A stretch of DNA of 64,000 nucleotides from Pseudomonas frederiksbergensis (GTDB lineage: Bacteria; Pseudomonadota; Gammaproteobacteria; Pseudomonadales; Pseudomonadaceae). Under the pieces are notes generated by a model. That model ran no database searches and was not told the DNA's origin. It saw only the letters and a list, made by a program, of their open reading frames with translations. Positions 36,177-44,075 of the stretch are shown here, piece by piece. Made by a program: the position numbers and the translations under genes. The stretch is from contig NZ_MOBP01000006.1 of the NCBI RefSeq assembly GCF_003732665.1, positions 1 through 64,000 on the forward strand. Reading direction: 5' to 3'. Within the stretch, counting starts at the first letter, position 1, and each line of letters begins with the position of its first letter.

Positions 36177-37637
36177 TTACACCTTGTCCTGGAGGGCGGG
36201 CCGACGGGTTGGCCGGCCACCGAGCAAGCCTTCCTGATCCGGCAGCATTTCGCCGATTTGCAGGCCGTTGTCGTCGATGCTGTACAGGCGCAACTCATCG
36301 GAGTGAGCGCTGGCTCGCACCTTGACCACGGCCATGATGCGCAGCAAACGACTCTGCACTTCGATGTAACGCTGGACGATGATGGCGTCGGTCAGGAATG
36401 CCGTGCCGTAAGGGCTGAAACGCAGATCGGTGTAGCGGTCCTCCAGCTCCGAGGTCATCAACACACTGACCCCGGCACTGGTCAGCGCCGTGACCATGCG
36501 CGACAACGATTCGCGGAAGTCCTCGCGAAAGGTCGGCGCCAGGGCCAGCTCGAAGCCCGACAGCGAATCGATCACCACGCGGGTGGCTTTGAGTCGGTCG
36601 ATCTCGCTGAGCAGCAACTGGACGATTTCATCGATGGACAGGTCCGGCGCCCGGCTATCGACCAGTCCGACCTGGCCGCTTTGGATCAAACCGGCCAACG
36701 TGGCGTTTTGCGAATGGTTAGGCCGTTGTTCGAACACCGCGATCACACCGGTTTCGCCGTTACGCGCGCCTTCGGCGAGGAACGTTGCCGCCAGGATGCT
36801 TTTACCCGAGCCCGACGGCCCGGCCACCAGCAACGAATAACCCCGGGGCAAACCGCCGCCGAGCATTTCGTCGAGCTGCGGCACGCCCATTTTCAGGCGT
36901 TTGATCGGGAACTCCAGCGGTGCTTCAACCGGGTTGAGCCGTGCGGGGGCGAAGACCTTGATCCCCGAGGTGGCGATGCGGAAGGTGTGCAGCCCCGGCA
37001 ATGTCGGCTGGCCGCGCATCTTCATGATTTCCATCTTGCGCACCATCGAGTTGCGCTGAACGCTCTGGCGCAGCCAGATCAGGCCGTCGGCCACGGTGAA
37101 AATCGGGTTGGTGTCGGTTTCGGTGAAGTATTCGCCAATCAGGAAGGTCGTCGCCTGCCAGGTGGTCATCAGCATGCCCAGTTGCTGGACGAACTGCGGC
37201 AGGTTGTTATTGGGATTGTCCTGGGTCTGGCTGGCCAGCACCACGGAGCGGAACGAGTCGACAAACACCAGCGACGGCGAGTGAGCCTCGACCTCACTGA
37301 CGATGCGCCGCAGCACCTCGTCCAGATTCCCGGCCAGGGTATCGTCAGCCAGGTTGATGTAGCGGATCGACTGGTTGATCGCTTCGCTGTCGAAAAAGTC
37401 GAATTGCTGCTGGTAGCGCAACATCTTCAGCGGCGGCTCGCCCAGTACGGTGAAGAACAACGCCGGGCGTTCAGGCGTGGCCAGGGCAAACATCATCTGA
37501 TGCGCCAGGGTGGTTTTACCGCAGCCTGGGGGGCCGGCGATCATGTTGAACGAAAACTCCGGCAGTCCTCCGCCCAGCACCTCGTCCAGTCCTGGCACGC
37601 CGGTGGCCAGACGGTTGATAGTTACTTTGGTGCTCAT
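36177..37637 (-). CDS. Two-domain KaiC-like ATPase
   Basis: A 486-aa protein with two KaiC/RecA-like domains. The first Walker A is GPPGCGKTT (residues 35-43) after GLDEVLGGGLPE, and its Walker B is SLVFVDSFRSVV. The second domain repeats the pattern: QLDEMLGGGLPRGYS, GPSGSGKS (K279) and TRVVIDSLSGFEL. The double-domain layout and length match cyanobacterial KaiC (about 520 aa), but no kaiA or kaiB is nearby. ATG 37637 overlaps the upstream gene's stop by 4 nt; an in-frame ATG at 37682 lies inside that gene. KaiC-like proteins in heterotrophs are tied to stress and daily rhythm signalling. Confidence 0.88.
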   Translation of the reverse strand: MSTKVTINRLATGVPGLDEVLGGGLPEFSFNMIAGPPGCGKTTLAHQMMFALATPERPALFFTVLGEPPLKMLRYQQQFDFFDSEAINQSIRYINLADDTLAGNLDEVLRRIVSEVEAHSPSLVFVDSFRSVVLASQTQDNPNNNLPQFVQQLGMLMTTWQATTFLIGEYFTETDTNPIFTVADGLIWLRQSVQRNSMVRKMEIMKMRGQPTLPGLHTFRIATSGIKVFAPARLNPVEAPLEFPIKRLKMGVPQLDEMLGGGLPRGYSLLVAGPSGSGKSILAATFLAEGARNGETGVIAVFEQRPNHSQNATLAGLIQSGQVGLVDSRAPDLSIDEIVQLLLSEIDRLKATRVVIDSLSGFELALAPTFREDFRESLSRMVTALTSAGVSVLMTSELEDRYTDLRFSPYGTAFLTDAIIVQRYIEVQSRLLRIMAVVKVRASAHSDELRLYSIDDNGLQIGEMLPDQEGLLGGRPTRRPALQDKV

Positions 37638-38068
37638 GGCGAATTTTCCTGCGAAGGGGTGTCGCTCAAAGAAGGTTCCCACACGCCACGAAGCAAACGT
37701 GCGGTGAGCGAGGGCCCGATCAGCGTGGTCAGCAATTCATAGAACGTGGTCAGCAGCACTTCACCGAAAAACAGTGCATCGACTTCGCTTTGCTCGACGA
37801 GTACGGAGTTGAGGGCAATCAGATCCAGCGCGGCCTGCACACTGTCGTAGGTGCCGGCCAGACGCGGATGGGTGGAGGCGCACAGGTGAAGGCTGCGGCG
37901 GTAGAGCGCGACAACCCCTTGCTGGCCGATGATGGGCGTGAGGGCTGCGTTCATTTCCTGCAAGGTGGACACGATCGCTTGGGCGATTCTTGCAGTGTCA
38001 GCGTTGGGACCAACACGGTGCGCCAGAGAAGCTACGATCTGGCGGCTCTCTTCGCTTAGCGTGGACAT
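37634..38068 (-). CDS. Unidentified 144-aa helical protein, first gene of the kaiC operon
   Basis: I do not recognise a family. The 144 residues look entirely helical, with amphipathic stretches (MNAALTPIIGQQGVVALYRRSLHL, VLVEQSEVDALFFGEVLLTTFYELLTTLIG) and no signal peptide or membrane segment. The stop overlaps the kaiC-like start (ATGA), so it is co-translated with the ATPase and the kinase. Position suggests an adaptor or input protein for the KaiC-like ATPase or the kinase. Confidence 0.7.
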   Translation of the reverse strand: MSTLSEESRQIVASLAHRVGPNADTARIAQAIVSTLQEMNAALTPIIGQQGVVALYRRSLHLCASTHPRLAGTYDSVQAALDLIALNSVLVEQSEVDALFFGEVLLTTFYELLTTLIGPSLTARLLRGVWEPSLSDTPSQENSP

Positions 38069-38196
38069 GGCTAACTGATATCTGATTGACAGGTGCCGAT
38101 CTTACACCCAATACGGGTGTTGAACATGATTTGCATCAACGATCATTTGAGGCCCGGAAACCGGGCGCTTTGATGCTTTTTGGTCAAACCGCAGGC

Positions 38197-38222
38197 AAAA
38201 AAAAGCCCGCGGGAGGGCGGGC
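38197..38222 (-). terminator. Terminator of the DUF2252 gene
   Basis: Read on the minus strand, GCCCGC and GCGGGC enclose a 6-nt loop and are followed by eight T. It lies between the DUF2252 stop and the start of the kaiC operon. Confidence 0.82.
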
Positions 38223-38317
38223 AAACCGTAGTTTCTTGAATGAGCGAGGGCAATGTACCGGTTGGCGCGGGTCGATAGGGTGAAGAAAAATTCATCTGGT
38301 TCAGCTTGTCGTTGGAT

Positions 38318-39724
38318 TTATGGCAAATGATCCGCCGCAAAATCGGCTTCTGAGCGCGCGCGCAAACGACCCTTGCGACAGGCCTGCTGAAAGCGCTCGA
38401 AATCCTGCTCGTTCTGCTTGGTATAGCCCTGGGCGTACTTGAACAGCGCATCGGCCAGCGCTTCGCTTTTACCGATGTAGCCGCTGATCTGCGCGGCGTG
38501 CCCTGAGGATTTGGCGTGAGCCCGGGCCAAGGCGCGGGCGCAGGTGCGTCCATAAGCGGCGAAAGTGGCTGCGTCGAACGTCTCGATTTCCGCCGAGACC
38601 TTCATGTCCCGCAATTGGCGCACATAAAAGTGTCGACCATTGGGGCCGGTGGTCCAGCCGAGGAACAGGTCACTGGCCGATTGCATCAGCCGTTGGCCAT
38701 TCACCACCCGCTGGCCATCGTGTTGCACCCGGGACTTGGTCTTGACGTAACCGGCGAGCACCGAGCGCCGCGCTTCCTTGAATTGCAGGAACAGCGGGTT
38801 CTCCTGTTCGTCGGTCAACAGCGCCACCAGGCAGCGGGTGCCGACACTGCCCACGCCCACCACTTTGAACGCCATGTCGTGGGCATGAAACCGCGACAAC
38901 AGTTCACGTCGATCCGCTTGCAACGTCGCCCGATAGTCGCCCATGAAGGTGTCGTACAACGGTTTCCAGTCCGAGAGCCGCAGCCAGTCATCGTCGGCAT
39001 CCAGCAGCGTCGTGGCGTTGTGCAGGTGGAAAATTTCCGGCAAGTCATCACGAATCGTCAGACGACCCTGGGCGTCACGCTCGCAGATTTTCGGCAACAA
39101 CTCGGCGTGGGTGCGGCGCTCGGCCTTCTCGATGGCCCGCTCCACGTGTTCCAGGGTGGCTTTGCTCGATTGCTCCAGCAAATCGTCGTAACTGATGGAC
39201 TCGTACCAGGTTTCCAGCGCGCTCTGTTCGGCGCACTCGGCCATGGTCTTCTGATACGCCGCGACCACTTGCCGGCAGACATCTTCCTCTACCGTTTCCC
39301 CGTGACGCAGATCCCGCGCCGCAATCAGAAAACTCGCCACCAGCCTTTTGAGGTCCCATTCCCACGGCCCGGGGTGTGCTTCGTCGAAGTCGTTGACGCT
39401 GAACAACAGATTGCGCTCAGGCGTGGCAAAACCACCGAAGTTCATCAGGTGACTGTCACCGCAGATCGGCGAAATCAGGCCCATGTTGGAGGTGCCGGCC
39501 AAGTCATGGGCCTGGAGCAGGGCGTTGCCGCGATAGAAGGTGAACGGCGAAACCAGCATGCGCCCATAGCGCAACTCCACCAGCGACTTGATACGGCCCT
39601 CGCTGGACGCCTTGATCAGCGGCAGCGGGTCGCGGTCGATGTGACCGAGGGACGACTGGGTATTGCGGGGGCAGGTTTTGCGAGCGTCCTTGCCTTGTTT
39701 CAGGCGGTCTTTGAGGGTGGTCAT
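38318..39724 (-). CDS. DUF2252-family protein
   Basis: A 468-aa DUF2252 protein, a kinase-like-fold family of unknown role. Family blocks are MLVSPFTFYRGNALL, CGDSHLMNFGGF, NDFDEAHPGPWEWDLKRLVAS, VGVGSVGTRCLVALL and LFLQFKEARRSVL. HLMNFG and NDFDE look like catalytic-loop and metal-binding positions of aminoglycoside-phosphotransferase-type kinases; this is my comparison, and no activity is established for the family. ATG 39724 is preferred to an ATG at 39925, since the extra 67 residues are basic and proline-rich and overlap the upstream XRE gene. Confidence 0.85.
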   Translation of the reverse strand: MTTLKDRLKQGKDARKTCPRNTQSSLGHIDRDPLPLIKASSEGRIKSLVELRYGRMLVSPFTFYRGNALLQAHDLAGTSNMGLISPICGDSHLMNFGGFATPERNLLFSVNDFDEAHPGPWEWDLKRLVASFLIAARDLRHGETVEEDVCRQVVAAYQKTMAECAEQSALETWYESISYDDLLEQSSKATLEHVERAIEKAERRTHAELLPKICERDAQGRLTIRDDLPEIFHLHNATTLLDADDDWLRLSDWKPLYDTFMGDYRATLQADRRELLSRFHAHDMAFKVVGVGSVGTRCLVALLTDEQENPLFLQFKEARRSVLAGYVKTKSRVQHDGQRVVNGQRLMQSASDLFLGWTTGPNGRHFYVRQLRDMKVSAEIETFDAATFAAYGRTCARALARAHAKSSGHAAQISGYIGKSEALADALFKYAQGYTKQNEQDFERFQQACRKGRLRARSEADFAADHLP

Positions 39725-39923
39725 GGGGGCTCGTTTGTTGGTTTTTTGGGGGCTGGGCGAGGTGAGTGTAGAAGGACGTCGGTATTTCAGTGGTGTGCGA
39801 TATGACAAAACTGTTCTTGGGCGAGATTGTGTAAAGGGCGTCGGTGGCTTGAAAGAAGTTTTTGGGGGCGCGTAAATGTTACGCCTGCGATACATTGAAT
39901 TATAAATGTCACGGTAACGGAAC

Positions 39924-40175
39924 ATGGACTGCTACGTGTTGATCTCGCGTCTTGCCAAACAGATACGCGAAAAACGTAAGAATCGAGGTCTGACACAGGC
40001 CAATCTCGCTCAACTTGCCGGCCTGACGCGTCAGAAGATCATTGCTGTGGAGAAGGGCAGCACTTCCATAGGCGTGATCGCTTACGCGCGGGTATTGGGT
40101 GCTCTGGATTGTGAACTCGCTGTCATTCCAGCCGCTATGCCAACGCTTGAAGAGCTTGGGGGGTTATTCGAATGA
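39924..40175 (+). CDS. HipB-like XRE transcriptional regulator
   Basis: An 83-aa XRE helix-turn-helix protein: QIREKRKNRGLTQANLAQLAGLTRQKIIAVEKGSTSIGVIAYARVLGAL. This is the HipB-type antitoxin/repressor layout. Its stop overlaps the next frame by 4 nt, where a hipA-like N-terminal region begins, as in hipBA operons. The partner kinase is missing, so the protein may now be an orphan regulator. Confidence 0.78.
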   Translation: MDCYVLISRLAKQIREKRKNRGLTQANLAQLAGLTRQKIIAVEKGSTSIGVIAYARVLGALDCELAVIPAAMPTLEELGGLFE

Positions 40176-40539
40176 AAATGACATCTCTAAAAGTCAGTAC
40201 CCCTGAGGGCGATAGCGGCAGCATTTTTACAAACGGTGAGGATTTCATTTTCCGTTATCACGAAGATGCATCCCCTGGCAGGGCAATCAGTTTGTCGATG
40301 CCCGTACGACTGACGAGTTTCGTCGGCGAGACCTGCACCCGATTTTTCAGATGAATCTGCCTGAAGGTTATGTGCTGGAAATGCTGCGTAATCGCCTGGC
40401 TAAAACGGTAAATGTCGATCCGATGTTGCTGCTGGCGCTTTCCGGCAGCAGTTCGCCCATTGGCAGGGTTCACGTACGCTCCGAAGCAGTGGATGCCATG
40501 CTTGGGGTACAGCAATTTCCATGGAAGCGGCAGCAATAG
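40172..40539 (+). pseudogene. Frameshifted, truncated hipA (HipA N-terminal domain remnant)
   Basis: The first frame (40172-40354) reads like the start of HipA: a short beta region ending ISLSMPVRLTSF, after which it goes off family. From about 40320 the overlapping frame continues correctly with DLHPIFQMNLPEGYVLEMLRNRLAK to 40539. A one-base frameshift between 40310 and 40330 would join them into a roughly 120-aa HipA N-terminal subdomain. The kinase core of HipA is absent, and a minus-strand gene follows directly. It could instead be a HipS-like small protein from a HipBST locus that lost hipT, but it would still need the frameshift explained. Confidence 0.65.
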
Positions 40540-40566
40540 AAAAGGGCGACCTTATTGAGGCCGCCC
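40536..40566 (-). terminator. Terminator of the DUF6124 gene
   Basis: Read on the minus strand, GGGCGGCC and GGTCGCCC (one G-T wobble) enclose TCAATAA and are followed by TTTTCT. Confidence 0.65.
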
Positions 40567-40574
40567 ACTCAGTA

Positions 40575-40946
40575 TCAGACCGGTTCAATCCTGGACTTGC
40601 TCGAGCGGATGTTTTTCAGCGCCTGATTGACCAACAGTTCAGCCAAGACCGTCAGCCGCTGAATCGCAAATAGCACGCTGCGATTGGGCCTTTCGAGTTG
40701 GGCTGCCAAAGTGGCGGACATGGCTGTCAACAAAGCCAGGTTATGGCAGGCGTGAGCGAGGAGGGTGGGCGTGTCGATGTCCGGGTTGACGACGAAAATG
40801 TTTGGCGGCGGCTCAGATCGATTCGGGTTGCTCTGGCGAGCGCTGACGCGGCGTTGGATTTCTTCGGAAATCTGGGTCAGGTCGAGAGTGTCCGGTACTG
40901 CTGGAGGGTTCGGGTTTTTGATCAAGGTCAGGCTGGGCTTTTTCAT
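40575..40946 (-). CDS. DUF6124-family protein
   Basis: A 123-aa protein of a family almost confined to Pseudomonas. Residues 1-55 are proline-rich and probably disordered. The conserved part is FVVNPDIDTPTLLAHACHNLALLTAMSATLAAQLERPNRSVLFAIQRLTVLAELLVNQAL, two helices around the VNPDIDT motif. The function is unknown. It stands alone with its own terminator. Confidence 0.78.
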   Translation of the reverse strand: MKKPSLTLIKNPNPPAVPDTLDLTQISEEIQRRVSARQSNPNRSEPPPNIFVVNPDIDTPTLLAHACHNLALLTAMSATLAAQLERPNRSVLFAIQRLTVLAELLVNQALKNIRSSKSRIEPV

Positions 40947-41087
40947 GGAAGAACTCCGGAAGGTTGGGTGTCCCTACGCTTTAGGCTTGTCAAAGCCGTT
41001 CGCCGGGTTGCAACACATAGGCGAGGTTATCTTCTCGGGCCACTGCTCGATACTTCATGGAGTTCGACAGACCTTGAGGGAAATGTC

Positions 41088-41570
41088 CTAGGACGTGGTG
41101 GGCGTCGATGACAACTCACTCACCCTCACCGTATGCCCAAAATGATGCTTCCAAAGCCGCACCCCCAACTCGCCCGTCCGATCCAGCGATGACCCCACCG
41201 TCAAATCCGTAATCAACGTCGGCTGCAACCCCGCATCGAACAACGCAAACCCGGCCGCCAGGCAGCAGGTCTCGGTCTGTAGTCCGCAGACCAACACCCG
41301 ATCCACTTTCAGGCTTTTCAGATACTCGATGGTTTCCGGTGTCGGCGCATAACCGTGCTTGATGAAAATGCGATCGGCCTGGATCAGGCTGTTGTCGTCC
41401 GGAGCCGGATGCCAGCCGAGTTGTTTCTGGAAGGGGGTTTTGGCTTCGTCGTGGCGTTCGACCGTGGCGACGCTGGGCAGGGTGCCGATGAGGGCCTGTA
41501 TGCCATCGACGAGCCATCGTGGCGGGGCGAAGCTGGGTTGAACGTCGATGATGAGGAGGGCTTGGTGCAT
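41088..41570 (-). CDS. Isochorismatase-family cysteine hydrolase
   Basis: A 160-aa isochorismatase-fold protein. LLIIDVQPSF holds the catalytic aspartate, DRIFIKHGYAPT the lysine-region block, and VLVCGLQTETCCLAAGFALFDAGL the nucleophile cysteine (the second of TETCC). Relatives include nicotinamidase-type and YcaC-like hydrolases; the substrate is unknown. ATG 41570 with GGAG just upstream gives family length; the in-frame extension to 41789 runs through a terminator and the island end and is rejected. It is the last gene before the genomic island. Confidence 0.83.
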   Translation of the reverse strand: MHQALLIIDVQPSFAPPRWLVDGIQALIGTLPSVATVERHDEAKTPFQKQLGWHPAPDDNSLIQADRIFIKHGYAPTPETIEYLKSLKVDRVLVCGLQTETCCLAAGFALFDAGLQPTLITDLTVGSSLDRTGELGVRLWKHHFGHTVRVSELSSTPTTS

Positions 41571-41640
41571 GGGCTTCTCCGGGGATTTGTGTCGGTCTGG
41601 CGGCGGCACCGGGGCATGGTTTGTTGTACCCCAGATGCAA

Positions 41641-41665
41641 CAAAACCCGCACTTGGCGGGTTTTG
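41641..41665. terminator. Bidirectional terminator at the island's left edge
   Basis: CAAAACCCGC and GCGGGTTTTG form a perfect 10-bp stem with a 5-nt loop, with T-runs readable on either strand. It would stop read-through from the minus-strand island operon into the isochorismatase gene. Confidence 0.75.
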
Positions 41666-41679
41666 TCTTGTTTCGGATT

Positions 41680-41708
41680 TGGTGGGCCGGGGTAATCTGA
41701 ACCTGGGC
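41680..41708 (+). other. Candidate left attachment site, diverged copy of the ssrA 3' end
   Basis: TGGTGGGCCGGGG followed by AATCTGAACC resembles the ssrA end at 63350 (TGGTGGAGCCGGGG then ATTTGAACC): one missing base and three or four substitutions over about 28 nt. The same kind of sequence is present nowhere else that I noticed. Because a fresh integration would give an exact repeat, this is either an old, decayed site or chance similarity to a T-arm. Confidence 0.45.
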
Positions 41709-41755
41709 TTTATCATATTGTTTTTCATAATTAATGTCTGTTTGGATTTTTAGCT

Positions 41756-41775
41756 GGAATACCAACTGGAATACC
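41756..41775 (+). repeat. Arm-type repeat, left copy (paired with 63217-63236)
   Basis: GGAATACCAACTGGAATACC, two direct GGAATACC units 12 nt apart, matches GGGATACCACCTGGGATACC at 63217-63236 just upstream of the integrase gene (17 of 20 identical, same orientation). Short direct repeats at both inner ends of an integrated element suggest integrase arm-binding sites. The rest of 41571-42024 holds the terminator and att-like site and no gene that I can support. Confidence 0.5.
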
Positions 41776-42024
41776 TTGCGAAATTGCACTCCGCTTTATC
41801 GCCCGCTTGCATTCGATATGAAGGCCGTTCACATCCGCGCTGACTATCGTGCTTCGTGTGCATGATGAGTGATCAACTGCATGCAGCTCTGGCGGAGCAA
41901 CAGGTAGCAATCGACCAGAAATAGGCGCTTGGAGATGTCGACGAAAGCAGTGCCTATACAGTCGCGCTCCCAATTGCAGTCGAACTGCTATAGTCGGCTA
42001 CTGAAATTAATTTCTCTACCACTT

Positions 42025-43500
42025 TCACCAAAGGCCAAGTGCTTGGTAGCGCTGCTGCTTCAAGTCAAGCTCTGGTGAGCTTTTCACTAGTTTTAACACG
42101 TGCCTCAAATACCCCGCTGCAGCGGCATAGTCACGCATTTGCTCGCACACTTGAATGAGGCGGACCAGTACATGTGGTTTGGATGGTGATTTTCGGTTAA
42201 TTGTCTCAAGAGCTTTTCGAGCCGCCGGAAAATTTGCTTCCAATCCATATACAGTCGCCAAGAGGAAATCATATTCCAGAGAGTCTATACCTAACACCTT
42301 TTCGTCAAGAAGCATCGCTTTTGCAAGATCAATTTCTCGGAGAGATAAGTAGGTTTTAATAGCCAGAATATGTATCGACTTAGCGTCGTCGCCTTGAAGT
42401 TTAGCGTTCTGACTTTCGCGCTCGAACACATCTTTAAATTCGAAAAGTCTATCAGCACGATAAAGCGCATTGAGTTGCTGTAGCAGTGCACCATAGTCGT
42501 GAGTTCGAGCAAACTCTATTTCGGCAATTATTGCGGCCTTTAAATAATCACGCTCATCTAGAGCGTCAACGACCGATGTCGACCAATCTGATCCAGCAAG
42601 CTCACTCGAATTGGCTACAAGGTGTCTCGGACTATTTAATTGATGTTGTCTGGCTGAATCAAATGCAATGCGCAGAGAGTCAATGTCAGAATATCTATCC
42701 GATGGCACTCTTTCCAAGCAACGAAGGATCAAAGCGTCAATTGAGGGAGCGATACTTGCATTAACTTCACTTGGTCGCCTGAAAGGTGCATGGCGACGAA
42801 CCTGAGATGGCGTGTCATGGGGAAGCTGACCAGTGAGTAGTTGGTAAAGCAATACGCCAAGGCTGTATATGTCACCACGAAGCAGATCTTCGAAAGAACC
42901 TTTGCGAGAAACGCTGTCGGAGTACTCAGGAGCAGCATAAAGAACTGTACCGCCATTCTCTCTTGTCCTGACATAAATTTCTTCAGGAAGGGCAGAACTT
43001 CCAAAGTCTGTCAGTTTCACCAAATCCCCTGCGCCAACGAGAATGTTGTGTGGCTTGATATCTCCGTGGGAAATCGGAGTTTGGAAGTTTGCCAGAAAAC
43101 CAACAGCGTCGAGAACCTGAGCATAGATTCCGAACAAGCGCTCAAATGTGTTACCAAAGTGCTGAGCTCTTTGCTCCAGTTTTTGTGCTAGGCTCTGACT
43201 GGGAAAGTATTCCATCTCAATGAAGAACCACTCGTTCTCCGGAGGTACTCTTCCCATATCTAAGATGCGAACAATGTTTTTATGTGTGTCAATGTTAAGA
43301 AGCTCTTTTCCTTCCGCGAGCATTCGATCATCTTTGGTCAAATCTTTGGGGATTTTAACCGCTACAATCGCACCATCAATAAGTCGCTCTGCACGCCACA
43401 CCCAGCCGTGACTGCCATCACCCAAGCATTCAAGAAGAAGGTATTTGTCACCCAAACGCTTGTTAGTGCCGGGTAAAAAGTGTGCAGATTTGATATTCAT
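42025..43500 (-). CDS. Ser/Thr protein kinase with C-terminal helical repeats, last gene of the defence operon
   Basis: A 491-aa soluble Hanks-type kinase. The glycine loop is GDGSHG (27-32), the ATP-binding lysine is in VAVK (K49), the catalytic loop is HGDIKPHN (145-152, HGD in place of HRD), DFG is at 165-167, and APE is in YAAPEYSD. All residues needed for catalysis are present. The C-terminal 200 residues look like helical TPR-type repeats (YAAAAGYLRHVLKLV) and have no membrane segment, so the kinase is cytoplasmic and probably senses a protein partner. The ATG overlaps the upstream gene's stop by 4 nt. In phage defence, such kinases (Stk2, PglW, MADS) act as triggers or effectors. Confidence 0.9.
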   Translation of the reverse strand: MNIKSAHFLPGTNKRLGDKYLLLECLGDGSHGWVWRAERLIDGAIVAVKIPKDLTKDDRMLAEGKELLNIDTHKNIVRILDMGRVPPENEWFFIEMEYFPSQSLAQKLEQRAQHFGNTFERLFGIYAQVLDAVGFLANFQTPISHGDIKPHNILVGAGDLVKLTDFGSSALPEEIYVRTRENGGTVLYAAPEYSDSVSRKGSFEDLLRGDIYSLGVLLYQLLTGQLPHDTPSQVRRHAPFRRPSEVNASIAPSIDALILRCLERVPSDRYSDIDSLRIAFDSARQHQLNSPRHLVANSSELAGSDWSTSVVDALDERDYLKAAIIAEIEFARTHDYGALLQQLNALYRADRLFEFKDVFERESQNAKLQGDDAKSIHILAIKTYLSLREIDLAKAMLLDEKVLGIDSLEYDFLLATVYGLEANFPAARKALETINRKSPSKPHVLVRLIQVCEQMRDYAAAAGYLRHVLKLVKSSPELDLKQQRYQALGLW

Positions 43501-44075
43501 AGCAACCTCTCGCAACGAACCTGAGTTAGTAGCAGGCTTGCGCGGCCTTCAATCTCAAAGATGAATCGACTGAACAGTACCACCGTATTTCGAACTGGTG
43601 GTACCTGAACCCCAGCTGCTGATTTAAAACCTCGCGTGCATCGTTCCAGAAACCTATCTTTGTTAGGTGCTGAGACGACCCCTTTGCTCCACGCGGAGAG
43701 AATCAAAACCGAAGGGGAATCCCCCCATCTCATGGAGGTTTCAAGCAAATTGCAAAGCTTTTCATCAAGCTTTCGTTGCCCCCGATCAGTACCGTCGAAT
43801 CTCTCAAACTCGATTAGGACATCAGGAGTTCGATTCTCAAGACTAAACCAAGTCGAGTCTGGTCGAATATCCGCACCATGTGTCATTGGCGCCGGGCATT
43901 CGGTGACTGCCATAAAACCAAGCTTATGACCTAATAGATTCCAAGCGCTGCAGCCTAGGCTATGAACCAGCACATCTTCGTCGCGCACTCCCCAGCTGCT
44001 TAGCATTGGGTAACAGCTATCTATGAAACCTAGTGAGCTCATCGAGTCCCTGATGCAGGCAACCAAATCAGTCAT
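43497..44075 (-). CDS. Unidentified 192-aa protein of the defence operon
   Basis: Not recognised. The protein is alpha/beta, with LLGHKLGFMAVTECPAP, then RTPDVLIEFERFDG (residues 82-95), a helical KLDEKLCNLLETSMRW, and the strand SVLILSAWS. PDVLIEFE loosely recalls the PD-(D/E)xK nuclease core, but the expected lysine is a glutamate, so I do not assign nuclease activity. ATG 44075 overlaps the HerA stop by 8 nt; an earlier ATG at 44120 would overlap more. Its stop overlaps the kinase start by 4 nt, so it is probably a kinase partner. Confidence 0.72.
   Translation of the reverse strand: MTDLVACIRDSMSSLGFIDSCYPMLSSWGVRDEDVLVHSLGCSAWNLLGHKLGFMAVTECPAPMTHGADIRPDSTWFSLENRTPDVLIEFERFDGTDRGQRKLDEKLCNLLETSMRWGDSPSVLILSAWSKGVVSAPNKDRFLERCTRGFKSAAGVQVPPVRNTVVLFSRFIFEIEGRASLLLTQVRCERLL

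Noticed and set aside
34971..37742. A 923-codon open frame on the plus strand across the histidine kinase and KaiC genes
   Set aside because: It is antisense to two clear protein families, its residues are histidine-, glutamine- and arginine-rich as in GC-rich shadow frames, and it has no domain.
38516..39805. A 429-codon plus-strand frame opposite the DUF2252 gene
   Set aside because: Shadow frame; the minus strand carries the family blocks.
41571..41789. N-terminal extension of the isochorismatase-family protein
   Set aside because: It would run through a perfect bidirectional terminator and the island end; the family fold begins at 41570.
42030..42041. CCAAGTGCTTGG palindrome as a terminator of the kinase gene
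   Set aside because: It lies inside the last codons, has no T-run, and is short; no terminator is visible before the hairpin at 41641.
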